This document shows positions 53,978-62,586 of a stretch of DNA of 64,000 nucleotides, piece after piece. Location of the stretch: positions 992,001 through 1,056,000 of the forward strand of contig NZ_CP076547.1 of assembly GCF_018889995.1 (NCBI RefSeq), read 5' to 3'. Every line of letters begins with the position of its first letter. The first letter of the stretch is position 1. Made by a program: the position numbers and the translations under genes. The DNA comes from Subtercola sp. PAMC28395 (GTDB lineage: Bacteria > Actinomycetota > Actinomycetes > Actinomycetales > Microbacteriaceae). Under the pieces are notes generated by a model. The model was not told the origin of the DNA. It ran no database searches and was given only the letters and a program-made list of their open reading frames with translations.

Positions 53978-55984
53978 ATGCGACGATTCATGCTTCGTCT
54001 TCAGGCTCTGGGTCTCCGGATCCGAGCGATGCCGCTCGGATCGAAGATCGCCCTGGTGTTCTTCGCGATTGTGGTCATCGTTGCCGTGTTCGCACCGGTC
54101 TTCGCCATGCACGACCCCCTCGAATCGGGCATTCCGGCGCAGCCGCCGTCGCCCGACCACTGGTTCGGTACCGATCGCGGCGGCCGCGACATCTATTCGA
54201 GACTCGTCTACGGCGCGCGGTACTCCCTCGCGATCGGACTCGGCGCGACAGCGCTCGCGCTCGTGGTCGCGGCGGTTCTGGGTTCGCTGGCAGCTACTGC
54301 TCGCAAGGCGATCTCTGAGACGATCATGCGTATTCTCGACATCGTCATGTCGTTCCCGGGCATCGCCCTCGCCGTCGTCTTCGTCGCCGTGTTCGGCAAG
54401 TCGTTGCCCGTGCTGATCTGCACGCTGGCGTTCTTGTACGTTCCCCAGCTCACGCGAATCGTCCGCGCCAACGTTCTGACCCAGTTCGGCGAAGACTACG
54501 TCTCAGCCGGGAAGGTGATGGGTGCACGCACCAGCTACGTCTTGATCAAACATGTGGCCCGCAACTGTGCCGCACCCGTGATGGTCTTCGCGACCATCCT
54601 CGTCGCTGACGCGATCGTCTTCGAGGCAAGCCTGTCCTTCATCGGAGCCGGCGTGCAAGACCCTGCACCATCGTGGGGCAACGTCATCTCCTATGGCCGC
54701 AACCTGCTGCTCAGCGGTGGATGGTGGGCGACCTTCTTCCCGGGCATGCTCATTCTTCTCACCGTTCTTGCACTGAACATTCTGGCCGAGGGCCTCACCG
54801 ACGCCATGGTCAGACCGGCGGCTCGAAAGAACACTGCGGCGGTCAAGGCCGTGGCGAGCGTCGAAGCCCAGGTCGTGCCACTCGACGAACTGACCGTCGC
54901 CGGTGCCGACGCCCCCTTCATTCGCAACGAGCCGCCGTCGCTGCAGCGCCACCTCGCGTTGTTGCGCACCAATGAACGACTGCGCACGGATCGGCTCGTC
55001 TACACCGGCGCGGCCACCCCGCTGCTCGAGGTGAAGAATCTGAGCATCCGCTTTCCCGAGCGGCACGGAGACACTGCTGTCGTCGACAACGTCAGTTTCT
55101 CGGTGCGACCAGGCGAGACGATGGCTCTGGTCGGCGAATCGGGATGCGGCAAGAGCATCACGAGCCTTGCCATCATGGGACTACTGCCGCCCTCTGCAGT
55201 GGTGACCGGGCAGATTCTCTTCGATGGCGAAGACCTGCTGAAGGCGACCCCGAGGCGTCGCAACGCGCTGCGCGGCCACGACATGTCGATGGTGTACCAG
55301 GACGCCCTGAGCTCGCTGAACCCATCGATGCTCATTCGAAGCCAGCTGAACCAGCTGCTACGCAGAGGCGGAACCCGCAGCGCAGAAGAGCTGCTCGAAC
55401 TCGTCGGTCTCGACGCCGCCCGCACGCTGAAGAGTTACCCGCACGAGTTGAGCGGAGGGCAGCGGCAGCGCGTTCTGATCGCTCTGGCTCTGACGCGCAG
55501 CCCGAGACTGGTCGTTGCCGACGAGCCGACGACGGCGCTCGACGTCACCGTTCAGGCCCAGGTGATCGACCTGCTCAATGAGCTGAGGGAGAAGCTGGGC
55601 TTCGCCATGGTCTTCGTGAGCCACGACCTCGCTCTGGTCGCCGAACTCGCCCACAAAGTGACGGTCATGTATGCGGGGCAGGTCGTCGAATCGGCGCCCA
55701 CCACGAGCCTGCTGACACGGCCGCAGCATGAGTACACCCGAGGGCTGCTTGGTTCAGTTCTCTCGATCGAAGACGGTGCAGATCGCCTGCACCAGATTTC
55801 CGGTACGGTACCGTCGCCCCGTGATTTCGCGTCGGGCGACCGGTTCGCGCCGCGCTCGCTGAGCGCCGATCGCGAGCGCACCGAACGCCCGGAGTTGAGG
55901 CTCATTCCCGGAACGGAACACGCGTTCGCGAGTTTCAACCCCGTCGAGCTACCCGCAGATGACGAACTGGAGTTGACGAGATGA
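53978..55984 (+). CDS. siaG: Fused ABC permease-ATPase (DppC-DppD type)
   Basis: A 668-aa fusion of two normally separate subunits. Residues 1 to about 285 are a DppC-like permease (DHWFGTDRGGRDIYSRLVYGARYSLAIG, coupling loop EDYVSAGKVMGARTSYVLIKHVARN). After a linker of about 60 residues comes a complete ATPase: Walker A GESGCGKS (about residues 385-392), signature LSGGQRQRV, Walker B LVVADEPTTALD and H-loop VFVSHD. No frameshift or stop separates them, so the fusion is real. The same arrangement is known in the C. glutamicum sialic acid importer. Confidence 0.93.
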   Translation: MRRFMLRLQALGLRIRAMPLGSKIALVFFAIVVIVAVFAPVFAMHDPLESGIPAQPPSPDHWFGTDRGGRDIYSRLVYGARYSLAIGLGATALALVVAAVLGSLAATARKAISETIMRILDIVMSFPGIALAVVFVAVFGKSLPVLICTLAFLYVPQLTRIVRANVLTQFGEDYVSAGKVMGARTSYVLIKHVARNCAAPVMVFATILVADAIVFEASLSFIGAGVQDPAPSWGNVISYGRNLLLSGGWWATFFPGMLILLTVLALNILAEGLTDAMVRPAARKNTAAVKAVASVEAQVVPLDELTVAGADAPFIRNEPPSLQRHLALLRTNERLRTDRLVYTGAATPLLEVKNLSIRFPERHGDTAVVDNVSFSVRPGETMALVGESGCGKSITSLAIMGLLPPSAVVTGQILFDGEDLLKATPRRRNALRGHDMSMVYQDALSSLNPSMLIRSQLNQLLRRGGTRSAEELLELVGLDAARTLKSYPHELSGGQRQRVLIALALTRSPRLVVADEPTTALDVTVQAQVIDLLNELREKLGFAMVFVSHDLALVAELAHKVTVMYAGQVVESAPTTSLLTRPQHEYTRGLLGSVLSIEDGADRLHQISGTVPSPRDFASGDRFAPRSLSADRERTERPELRLIPGTEHAFASFNPVELPADDELELTR

Positions 55985-56781
55985 CCAGCGAAGCCGACGT
56001 ACTCACCCTTGAGAACATCAACGTCATACACAAGGCACGCACAGGAACTCTTTTTCACCGCGATACGGTGCACGCCGTCAACGACGTGAGCCTGAGCATC
56101 CGGCGCGGCCAGACGATCGGGATCGTCGGGGAATCGGGTTGCGGCAAGTCCACTCTTGCCCGAGTGATGGTCGGTCTGCAGACCCCCACGTCTGGGTCGG
56201 TGTACTTCAGGGGCGAGAACATCAGCAAGCGTTCGCAATCGGCCGCCAAGAAGTATGGCAGAGCGGTTTCGGTCATCTTCCAAGATCCGGCAACTGCGTT
56301 GAACGCTCGGATGACTGTGCACGACATTCTGATCGACCCGCTGAACGTGCACAACATAGGCAGCCGGGTTCAACGGGAGGCTCGCGTACGTGAACTCCTC
56401 GTCCTTGTCGGCCTGCCTGCGTCTGCGGCTGAGGTGCTCCCCGGACAGATTTCTGGCGGCCAGCGCCAGCGCGTGGCCATCGCCAGGGCCTTGGCGCTCG
56501 ACCCCGAGATCGTCGTGGCCGACGAACCGACGTCGGCACTGGACGTCTCGGTTCGCGCCCAGATTTTGAACCTGCTTTCTGACCTGAAGGTTCGCCTCAA
56601 CCTCGGCATGGTCTTCATCTCTCACGACATTCAGACGGTTCGTTACGTGTCGGATCGAATTCTGGTCATGTACCACGGGCGCGTCGTCGAAGACGGTGCG
56701 GCCGCACAGGTCTTCGATCACCCGACAGACCCATACACGAAGAAGCTGCTCGGCGCGGCGCCGAGCCTGCTGGCTAACTGA
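55981..56781 (+). CDS. siaI: ABC transporter ATP-binding protein, DppF/OppF type
   Basis: A 266-aa ATPase, partner of the fused ATPase domain. It has HAVNDVSLSIRRGQTIGIVGESGCGKSTLARVMVGL (Walker A at about residues 48-55), the Q-loop VIFQDPATALNARM, ISGGQRQRVAIARAL, Walker B EIVVADEPTSALD and VFISHD. It lacks the C-terminal oligopeptide extension with the Fe-S Cys motif seen in some OppF proteins. ATG overlaps the fused gene by 4 nt. Confidence 0.92.
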   Translation: MTSEADVLTLENINVIHKARTGTLFHRDTVHAVNDVSLSIRRGQTIGIVGESGCGKSTLARVMVGLQTPTSGSVYFRGENISKRSQSAAKKYGRAVSVIFQDPATALNARMTVHDILIDPLNVHNIGSRVQREARVRELLVLVGLPASAAEVLPGQISGGQRQRVAIARALALDPEIVVADEPTSALDVSVRAQILNLLSDLKVRLNLGMVFISHDIQTVRYVSDRILVMYHGRVVEDGAAAQVFDHPTDPYTKKLLGAAPSLLAN

Positions 56782-56857
56782 CGCAGCCGCACCCGCCTTC
56801 GTCTCCCTTCCCCCTGCTTCTCGTTCACCAGCTTCACCTCACCAAGGAGAAACACTC

Positions 56858-57784
56858 ATGACCGTTCCACGTTTTCACGGAGTCATTCCGCCCGTCGTCA
56901 CGCCTCGCACCAGCGAAGGTGACGTCGACCTGCCCGCCCTCGGCACCCTGATCGAGCACCTCCTCGACGGAGGTGTGCAGGGACTGTTCATGCTTGGTTC
57001 GTCGGGCGAGGTCGCTTTTCTGACAGACACAGAACGCAAGGCGATTCTCGCCGAAGCCGTGCGTGTCACGGCCGGCCGGGTGCCGATCATGGTCGGCGTC
57101 AACGACATGACCGCCTCACGGGTCATCGAGCAGATCAGAATCGCTGAGGATGCCGGTGTCGACGCCGTCCTCGCGACCGCGCCGTTCTACGCACTGCCGA
57201 GCGCCAGAGAGATCGAGCAGCACTTCTACCTCTTGGCCGCGGCGACGACTCTGCCGATCTTCGCTTACGACGTGCCCGTGCGGGTGCACAACAAATTGAC
57301 GACCGACCTGATCATGCGGCTTGCACGAGATGGCGTTCTCGCTGGAGTCAAAGACTCCAGCGGCGACGACGTCTCGTTTCGCCGCCTGGTCAATGCCAAC
57401 CGTGCCGCGGGTGAGCCGCTCGTGCTTCTCACCGGGCACGAAGTCGTTGCCGACGGCGCGTTGTTCTGGGGTGCACACGGCATCGTTCCCGGCCTGGGCA
57501 ACGTCGACCCGCGCCGCTATGTCGAGATGTTCGACGCAGCCCAGAGGGGTGACTGGAACATCGCACGAGCCCTTCAGGACGAGCTGTGCGCACTGTTCGA
57601 GATCGTCTTCCAAGCACAAGGCGTGAGCGGCGAAGCTGCAGGTCTTGGTGCTTTCAAGATTGCGCTCGCCCGCATCGGCGTCATCAACAGCGCACGGATG
57701 TCGGCGCCGATCGACCAGCTGACTGACGAGACCATCCAGCGCATCCAGCACATCGTCGACCGCGCGGGCGTCCTGGTCAAGTGA
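56858..57784 (+). CDS. nanA: Dihydrodipicolinate synthase/N-acetylneuraminate lyase family aldolase
   Basis: A 308-aa class I aldolase. The motif GSSGE (FMLGSSGEVAFLT, about residue 48) binds the keto-acid, Tyr is in FAYDVPVR, and the Schiff-base Lys is in LAGVKDSSGDD (about residue 165). The family also includes dapA and keto-deoxy-sugar aldolases; position in one operon with nanK, nanE and the transporter makes N-acetylneuraminate lyase (Neu5Ac to ManNAc plus pyruvate) the best reading. ATG 56858 has AAGGAGA at 56844-56850. Confidence 0.85.
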   Translation: MTVPRFHGVIPPVVTPRTSEGDVDLPALGTLIEHLLDGGVQGLFMLGSSGEVAFLTDTERKAILAEAVRVTAGRVPIMVGVNDMTASRVIEQIRIAEDAGVDAVLATAPFYALPSAREIEQHFYLLAAATTLPIFAYDVPVRVHNKLTTDLIMRLARDGVLAGVKDSSGDDVSFRRLVNANRAAGEPLVLLTGHEVVADGALFWGAHGIVPGLGNVDPRRYVEMFDAAQRGDWNIARALQDELCALFEIVFQAQGVSGEAAGLGAFKIALARIGVINSARMSAPIDQLTDETIQRIQHIVDRAGVLVK

Positions 57785-58728
57785 CACTCGTTCTCGGCGT
57801 CGACATCGGCGGCACCAAGATCGCCGCTGGTCTCGTCACCGACGACCACGAGGTCATCCACTATGCGAGCGCGTCCACGCCAGCTTCGGCGGGCGCGGAC
57901 GCGATCATATCGACGGTGCTCGATCTTGCTGCACATCTGCGCGCGCGCGTTGCTCCTGGCGACGTGGTCGTGAGCTGCGGGGTCGGGTCGGCCGGCGTGA
58001 TCAACCCCGTCACCGGGATCGTCACGTCTGCGACCTCGTCACTGTCGGGGTGGGCGGGCACTCCCCTCAGGCGGCGCATGAGCGACGGTCTGGGACTCCC
58101 GGCGGCCATAGTCAACGATGTTCACGCACATGCCCTCGGCGAGTCGATCGCGGGAGCCGGCCGCGACGCCGAATCAATGTTGTTGATCGCAGCCGGAACA
58201 GGCATCGGGGGCGCCATCGTGGTGAATGGGCAACTTCAACTCGGAGCCCACGGCGTTGGCGGACACCTCGGCCACATCCCCTCGGAAGAGGCGGCGGGCC
58301 TCTCCTGCCCGTGCGGCAGATCGGGTCACCTCGAGGCCATCGCTTCGGGGCCTGCGATCGCTTCGCGGTACCTCGCCGAATCGTCACAGAGCAGGTCGAT
58401 CACCTCGTACGAGGTCTTCGAACGCGCTGAACGCGGCGACGCGACAGCCGCACGCGTGATCACGACGGCGGCGTACGCCCTCGGGCGCTGCATCGGTGGC
58501 CTCGTGAATACCATCGACCCCGAGAGAGTGGTGATCGGCGGGGGCCTTGCAGGCTCAGGTACCCGCTGGTGGAATGCTCTCACCGCCGGTGTGGCCGCCG
58601 AGACGATGCCGATTCTCACCCCGCAGAGACTCATACCTGCGGCGCTTCTCACGAATGCGGCGGTCATCGGCGCCGCAGCCTTCTCACGATCCACTATCCA
58701 TCCCCGATCCGAAAGCCGACTCCTGTGA
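57781..58728 (+). CDS. nanK: ROK family kinase, probable N-acetylmannosamine kinase
   Basis: A 315-aa sugar kinase with phosphate-1 motif GVDIGGTKIAAGLV at the N-terminus, the catalytic Asp in IVNDVHAHALGE, LLIAAGTGIGGAIVVNG and the zinc motif GHLGHIPSEEAAGLSCPCGRSGHLEAIASG, where the third family Cys is His. ROK kinases phosphorylate glucose, ManNAc or related sugars; here ManNAc is expected because nanA and nanE flank it. GTG overlaps the nanA stop by 4 nt (GTGA). Confidence 0.87.
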   Translation: MTLVLGVDIGGTKIAAGLVTDDHEVIHYASASTPASAGADAIISTVLDLAAHLRARVAPGDVVVSCGVGSAGVINPVTGIVTSATSSLSGWAGTPLRRRMSDGLGLPAAIVNDVHAHALGESIAGAGRDAESMLLIAAGTGIGGAIVVNGQLQLGAHGVGGHLGHIPSEEAAGLSCPCGRSGHLEAIASGPAIASRYLAESSQSRSITSYEVFERAERGDATAARVITTAAYALGRCIGGLVNTIDPERVVIGGGLAGSGTRWWNALTAGVAAETMPILTPQRLIPAALLTNAAVIGAAAFSRSTIHPRSESRLL

Positions 58729-59414
58729 CACCCTCGCCTTCCCCCACCCTGCTCGCCCTGAAGGGCGGGCTTATCGTGTCGTGCCAGGCATACCCGGGCG
58801 AGCCGATGCGCCAGGCCGAAACCATGGCCCAGCTGGCCGAATCCGCAGCCATCGGCGGGGCCATCGGCATTCGCGCACAGGGTCTAGACGACATCGCGCT
58901 CATTCACCAGCGCGTGCAGCTGCCTCAAATCGGGCTGTGGAAGGTCGGGGCATCCGGTGTCTTCATCACACCCACCTTCGAGCACGCACGGGCGGTCGTC
59001 GCTGCGGGCGCCGAGATCGTCGCAATCGACGGTACACGCCGCGAGCGACCCGACGGGCTCACCCTGGCCGAGACCATTCACCGATTGCACGAGGAGACCG
59101 GCGCTCTCGTGATGGCGGACGCTGGATCGTACGACGACGGAGTGGCGGCGGCGGAAGCGGGAGCCGATTGTGTCGGAACCACCCTCAGCGGCTACACCGG
59201 AGAGCGGGAGAAGACGGTCGGCCCCGACCTCGAGACGCTCAGCCGGCTTGCCGATACGCTGACGATCCCAGTGATCGCAGAGGGGCGCATCCACACCCTC
59301 GACAATGCTCGTGAGTGCAGGGATGCCGGCGCCTTCGCCATCGTCGTGGGCACGGCGATCACCCACCCGGCCTCGATCACTCGCTGGTTCGCCGACTCGA
59401 TCGGCGCACGGTAG
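58725..59414 (+). CDS. nanE: N-acetylmannosamine-6-phosphate 2-epimerase
   Basis: A 229-aa TIM-barrel epimerase converting ManNAc-6-phosphate to GlcNAc-6-phosphate, which NagA and NagB then degrade. Diagnostic segments: LKGGLIVSCQAYPGEPM, GAIGIRAQGLDDI, IVAIDGTRRERPDG (catalytic Lys/Asp/Glu region by family), VMADAGSYDDGVAAAEAGADCVGTTLSGYT and PVIAEGRIHT. GTG 58725 overlaps the nanK stop. It is the last gene of the operon. Confidence 0.93.
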   Translation: MTPSPSPTLLALKGGLIVSCQAYPGEPMRQAETMAQLAESAAIGGAIGIRAQGLDDIALIHQRVQLPQIGLWKVGASGVFITPTFEHARAVVAAGAEIVAIDGTRRERPDGLTLAETIHRLHEETGALVMADAGSYDDGVAAAEAGADCVGTTLSGYTGEREKTVGPDLETLSRLADTLTIPVIAEGRIHTLDNARECRDAGAFAIVVGTAITHPASITRWFADSIGAR

Positions 59415-59553
59415 CACTGACGCCGGGCACCAGCGCATTCGCTGAGACCGGAGAGGTGCAACCGCCGACTATTACCACCGCGGCGCAATCCCATTTGGTA
59501 CCGGGCAGGTAACACTGCATCGGGCCGTTGCATGAGGTCCGGGACGCCACTGC

Positions 59554-59559
59554 TATTCT
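59554..59559 (+). promoter_or_regulatory. tRNA-Gly promoter, extended -10 (TGCTATTCT)
   Basis: TATTCT preceded by TGn, 50 bp upstream of the mature tRNA 5' end. Confidence 0.45.
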
Positions 59560-59609
59560 GGAGGAGTTCAATCTGCAAAATCCGCGTACGCAAGCGGATC
59601 GCAGGCCAC

Positions 59610-59683
59610 GCGAGTGTAGTTCAATGGCAGAACTTCAGCTTCCCAAGCTGATAGCGCGGGTTCGATTCCCGTCACTCGCTCCA
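59610..59683 (+). tRNA. tRNA-Gly (anticodon CCC)
   Basis: A complete cloverleaf: acceptor GCGAGTG pairs with CACTCGC; D-arm with AGTTCAATGGCAGA; anticodon stem TCAGC/GCTGA with loop TTCCCAA, hence anticodon CCC reading GGG; T-arm GCGGGTTCGATTCCCGT; discriminator T and encoded CCA at 59681-59683. No duplicated 3' end was found elsewhere in the window. Confidence 0.95.
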
Positions 59684-59729
59684 GTTCGCCGCCCGAGCAA
59701 ACGCCTTGCCGAGCATCCCGTGACCAAGG

Positions 59730-60140
59730 CTACGGCGCCGTGATCCGCAGGATCACGCGGGGCTTGCGGCCCGACTTTCCGAGGCGCTCGATCAGCATGA
59801 AGATGCGGTACTCCAGGCGGTACTTGCGGGCGAACACCGCCGAGATCCGTTCGACCGATTCGGTGTCGGCGAGAATCCCGGCCACGCCCTCGACCGCCCG
59901 GGCCCCGGGCTTCACCTTGCCCATGCGGTCGCACGGCCGAAGCTCGACCTGGCCGTTGTTGCGCAGTCGCTTGACCTTACCGCTCTCGGCCGGCGTCGTC
60001 ACCACCAGGTAGTTGCCGTAGCGGGCGATCCACACTGGCGTCGAAACGGGCGCACCCGTCTTTCTGAACGTGGTCAGCGAGACGAACGCCTCGTCGCTGA
60101 GCGCGAGCAGCGCCGCATGTGCCCCGGTGTCGGTTGTCAT
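59730..60140 (-). CDS. PPOX-class F420-dependent oxidoreductase-like protein
   Basis: A 136-aa split-barrel flavin or F420-binding protein: AFVSLTTFRKTGAPVSTPVWIARYGNYLVVTT, then GKVKRLRNNGQVELRPCDRMGK, and ending YRLEYRIFMLIERLGKSGRKPRVILRIT. This is the short Rv-type PPOX group. ATG 60140 is chosen because TACTGT lies 7 nt upstream and the longer frame (to 60323) overlaps the divergent FAD oxidase. Confidence 0.83.
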   Translation of the reverse strand: MTTDTGAHAALLALSDEAFVSLTTFRKTGAPVSTPVWIARYGNYLVVTTPAESGKVKRLRNNGQVELRPCDRMGKVKPGARAVEGVAGILADTESVERISAVFARKYRLEYRIFMLIERLGKSGRKPRVILRITAP

Positions 60141-60147
60141 GTGTGAA

Positions 60148-60153
60148 ACAGTA
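60148..60153 (-). promoter_or_regulatory. -10 box TACTGT, 7 nt before ATG 60140
   Basis: Leaderless-type promoter on the minus strand. Confidence 0.4.
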
Positions 60154-60220
60154 GCGCGAGCATCCGCTGAGTGCACCGGCGCGGGCGGCACATGTCGACG
60201 CCGCCTCGCGGCGCAACCTC

Positions 60221-60226
60221 TAAGCT
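60221..60226 (+). promoter_or_regulatory. -10 box TAAGCT, 6 nt before ATG 60233
   Basis: Leaderless-type promoter; the hexamer and most of the spacer (GACCGC) recur before dcd (GGCCGC). Confidence 0.48.
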
Positions 60227-60232
60227 GACCGC

Positions 60233-61792
60233 ATGACAGCTCTTTCGCGGCGACAGTTTCTGCTGACGGCGGGCAGTTCGGTGGCTGCTGCGTCTGTGCT
60301 GGCCGCCTGCTCGAGCCCTGCACCCGCGCCGCCGGTGAGCCCCACTCCCACGCCGACGCCGGTCGGTCCGCCGGTCTGGGCAGAGCTCTCGCAGTCGGTG
60401 AAGGGAGCCGTGCTGCTGCCGGCCGACGCGAACTACGGCACGGCGAAGCTCACCGAGAACCCGCGATTCGATGACGCGGCCCCGCTCGCCATTCTCGAGG
60501 CGTCGTCGGCTGCTGATGTGGCCGCCGGGCTCGCGTTCGCGACGAAGTACGGTGTTCCGCTGGCCCTGCGTTCGGGAGGCCACAACTATGTCGGATGGTC
60601 GGCGGGTGGGGCATCGGGGTCTGGCGTGCCGCCCTCGCTCGTGATCAGCACGGCAACGCTGACGGAGGTGACGCTGTCGGCCGACGGTTCGACCGTACAG
60701 GTGGGGGCCGGGGCGTCGCTGGCCGAGGTCTACAACACGGTCGGCACGGCTGGCCGGGCGATCGCCGGCGGGTCGTGTGCCACCGTCGGCGTCACGGGGC
60801 TCACTCTGGGTGGTGGCGTGGGGGTACTGGTGCGCTCATTCGGGCTGGCCTGCGACCAGCTCACCGGCGTCGAGATCGTCACCGCCGACGGCGTGGTGCA
60901 CCAGGCCAGCGCGTCGAACGACGCAGACCTCTTCTGGGCGTCGCAGGGCGGCGGCGGTGGGATGCTCGGGGTCGTCACCGGCCTCACGTTTGCGACGCGG
61001 GCCGCGCCCGACGTGACCACCTGGTACGTCGAATGGCCTTGGTCGGCCGCCGCAGAGGTCGTGGCCGCGTGGCAGACCTGGGCTCCCTCGGCAGACAACG
61101 GCCTGTGGTCCACGCTCAAACTGCTGGGCGGCAACTCGCACCCCGGCGAGCCGAGCGTGTCGGTCTCTGGCACCTGGATCGGCAGCGGCCCACTGTCGCA
61201 GCAGATCGCTCCACTGCTGAACGGCGTGAGCGCTCAGCCCAGTACGAACCAGCCGTTCCACCACAGCTACGTCGACGCGATGATGATCGAGGCGGGCTGC
61301 CAGAACACCCCCATCGCCGAGTGCAACACCGGCCCGGGCGGGGCACTCACCCGCGAACCGTCATCGGGAACATCCAATATCGGGTACGCCACCCTCGACG
61401 CCTCTGGCATCACCGACCTCATCGCCCAGGTGAACGCAGCGCAGAACGTCTCGGGCATGACCGAGGGCGGAATCTCGATGGATGCCCTGGGCGGCGTCGT
61501 GGCGAACATCGACCCGTCGGCGACGGCCTTCGTGCACCGCAAGGCACTCATGACCGTGCAGTACACGGCCACCTTCGCCGTCGGAGCTGACCCATCGCCC
61601 TACGACGCCTACGTTCGACGATTCCGCGCCGCCATGACGACCCACTGGCAGAACTGGGCCTACGTGAACTACTGCGATGCGACGGTTCCGGATGCCCAGA
61701 CCGCCTACTTCGGAGCGAACCTGCCGCGCCTCACATCGTTGAAGGCTCAGTACGACCCCCACGGCCTCTTCACGCAGCCGCAGTCGTACTGA
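60233..61792 (+). CDS. Tat-exported FAD-binding oxidase, berberine-bridge-enzyme type
   Basis: A 519-aa secreted lipoprotein. N-terminus has the twin-arginine motif SRRQFLL (Arg6-Arg7) and lipobox LAAC (Cys26), then a Pro/Thr linker. The PCMH FAD domain has LALRSGGHNYVGWSAGG, whose His is the usual 8-alpha-histidyl FAD attachment, and the BBE domain closes with YVNYCD and YFGANLPRLTSLKAQYDPHGLF. Family members oxidise alcohols of sugars or alkaloids with oxygen. FAD binding fits Tat export of a folded protein. Confidence 0.9.
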   Translation: MTALSRRQFLLTAGSSVAAASVLAACSSPAPAPPVSPTPTPTPVGPPVWAELSQSVKGAVLLPADANYGTAKLTENPRFDDAAPLAILEASSAADVAAGLAFATKYGVPLALRSGGHNYVGWSAGGASGSGVPPSLVISTATLTEVTLSADGSTVQVGAGASLAEVYNTVGTAGRAIAGGSCATVGVTGLTLGGGVGVLVRSFGLACDQLTGVEIVTADGVVHQASASNDADLFWASQGGGGGMLGVVTGLTFATRAAPDVTTWYVEWPWSAAAEVVAAWQTWAPSADNGLWSTLKLLGGNSHPGEPSVSVSGTWIGSGPLSQQIAPLLNGVSAQPSTNQPFHHSYVDAMMIEAGCQNTPIAECNTGPGGALTREPSSGTSNIGYATLDASGITDLIAQVNAAQNVSGMTEGGISMDALGGVVANIDPSATAFVHRKALMTVQYTATFAVGADPSPYDAYVRRFRAAMTTHWQNWAYVNYCDATVPDAQTAYFGANLPRLTSLKAQYDPHGLFTQPQSY

Positions 61793-61937
61793 CGCTGACG
61801 CGCAGCACCCTCCTTCTCGTCCCTCGCTTGCATCCTCAGGTGAGGCCGCTGCGACAAGTCGCGATACCAGCCTCTTTTCGTTGCAGATGCCTCAGCCGGC
61901 CCCGAAACTGCGACGCTGCGCGGCGCTGCCCAAAAGG

Positions 61938-61943
61938 TAAGCT
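61938..61943 (+). promoter_or_regulatory. -10 box TAAGCT, 6 nt before GTG 61950
   Basis: Leaderless-type promoter for dcd. Confidence 0.48.
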
Positions 61944-61949
61944 GGCCGC

Positions 61950-62540
61950 GTGCTTCTCTCTGATAGTGACATCCGGGCCGAACTCGACAGCGGGCGCGTC
62001 GGGCTCGAGCCGTACGAGCCTGCGATGGTGCAGCCCTCGAGTGTGGATGTTCGCCTCGACCGTTTCTTCAGGCTCTTCGACAACCACAAGTACCCCTTCA
62101 TCGACCCGGCCGCCGACCAGCCCGAACTGACGCGGCTCATCGAGGCGGTCGCCGATGAGCCGTTCATCCTGCACCCCGGCGAGTTCGTGCTCGGCTCGAC
62201 CTACGAGCAGGTCACATTGCCCGACGACATCGCGGCGAGGCTCGAAGGCAAGAGTTCGCTCGGGCGCCTCGGGCTGCTGACACACTCCACCGCAGGGTTC
62301 ATCGACCCCGGCTTCAGCGGGCACGTGACGCTCGAGCTGAGCAACGTCGCCACTCTTCCCATCAAACTGTGGCCCGGCATGAAGATCGGGCAGCTGTGCT
62401 TCTTTCAGCTGTCGTCTGCCGCCGAGCATCCATACGGTTCAGCGCAGTACAGCTCGCGGTACCAGGGCCAGCGTGGGCCGACGGCGAGCCGCTCGCACCT
62501 GAACTTTCACCGCACCGACGTCTCGGGCGGGCAGCTCTAG
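61950..62540 (+). CDS. dcd: dCTP deaminase (probably bifunctional, dUMP-forming)
   Basis: A 196-aa trimeric nucleotide deaminase: [22 protein letters not shown], then [52 protein letters not shown] with the catalytic Glu, and [14 protein letters not shown] at the C-terminus. Actinobacterial homologues (as in M. tuberculosis) convert dCTP to dUMP directly, combining deaminase and dUTPase activities. GTG 61950 agrees with the leaderless promoter and the universal MLLSD start. Confidence 0.95.
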   Translation: MLLSDSDIRAELDSGRVGLEPYEPAMVQPSSVDVRLDRFFRLFDNHKYPFIDPAADQPELTRLIEAVADEPFILHPGEFVLGSTYEQVTLPDDIAARLEGKSSLGRLGLLTHSTAGFIDPGFSGHVTLELSNVATLPIKLWPGMKIGQLCFFQLSSAAEHPYGSAQYSSRYQGQRGPTASRSHLNFHRTDVSGGQL

Positions 62541-62586
62541 CCCTGCCGGCTGGGCCGTGGCGCGCCGGGTACAGAGAGTCGAATGG

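Noticed and set aside
59610-59683. Integration attachment site at tRNA-Gly
   Set aside because: I found no second copy of the tRNA 3' end in the window and no recombinase gene.
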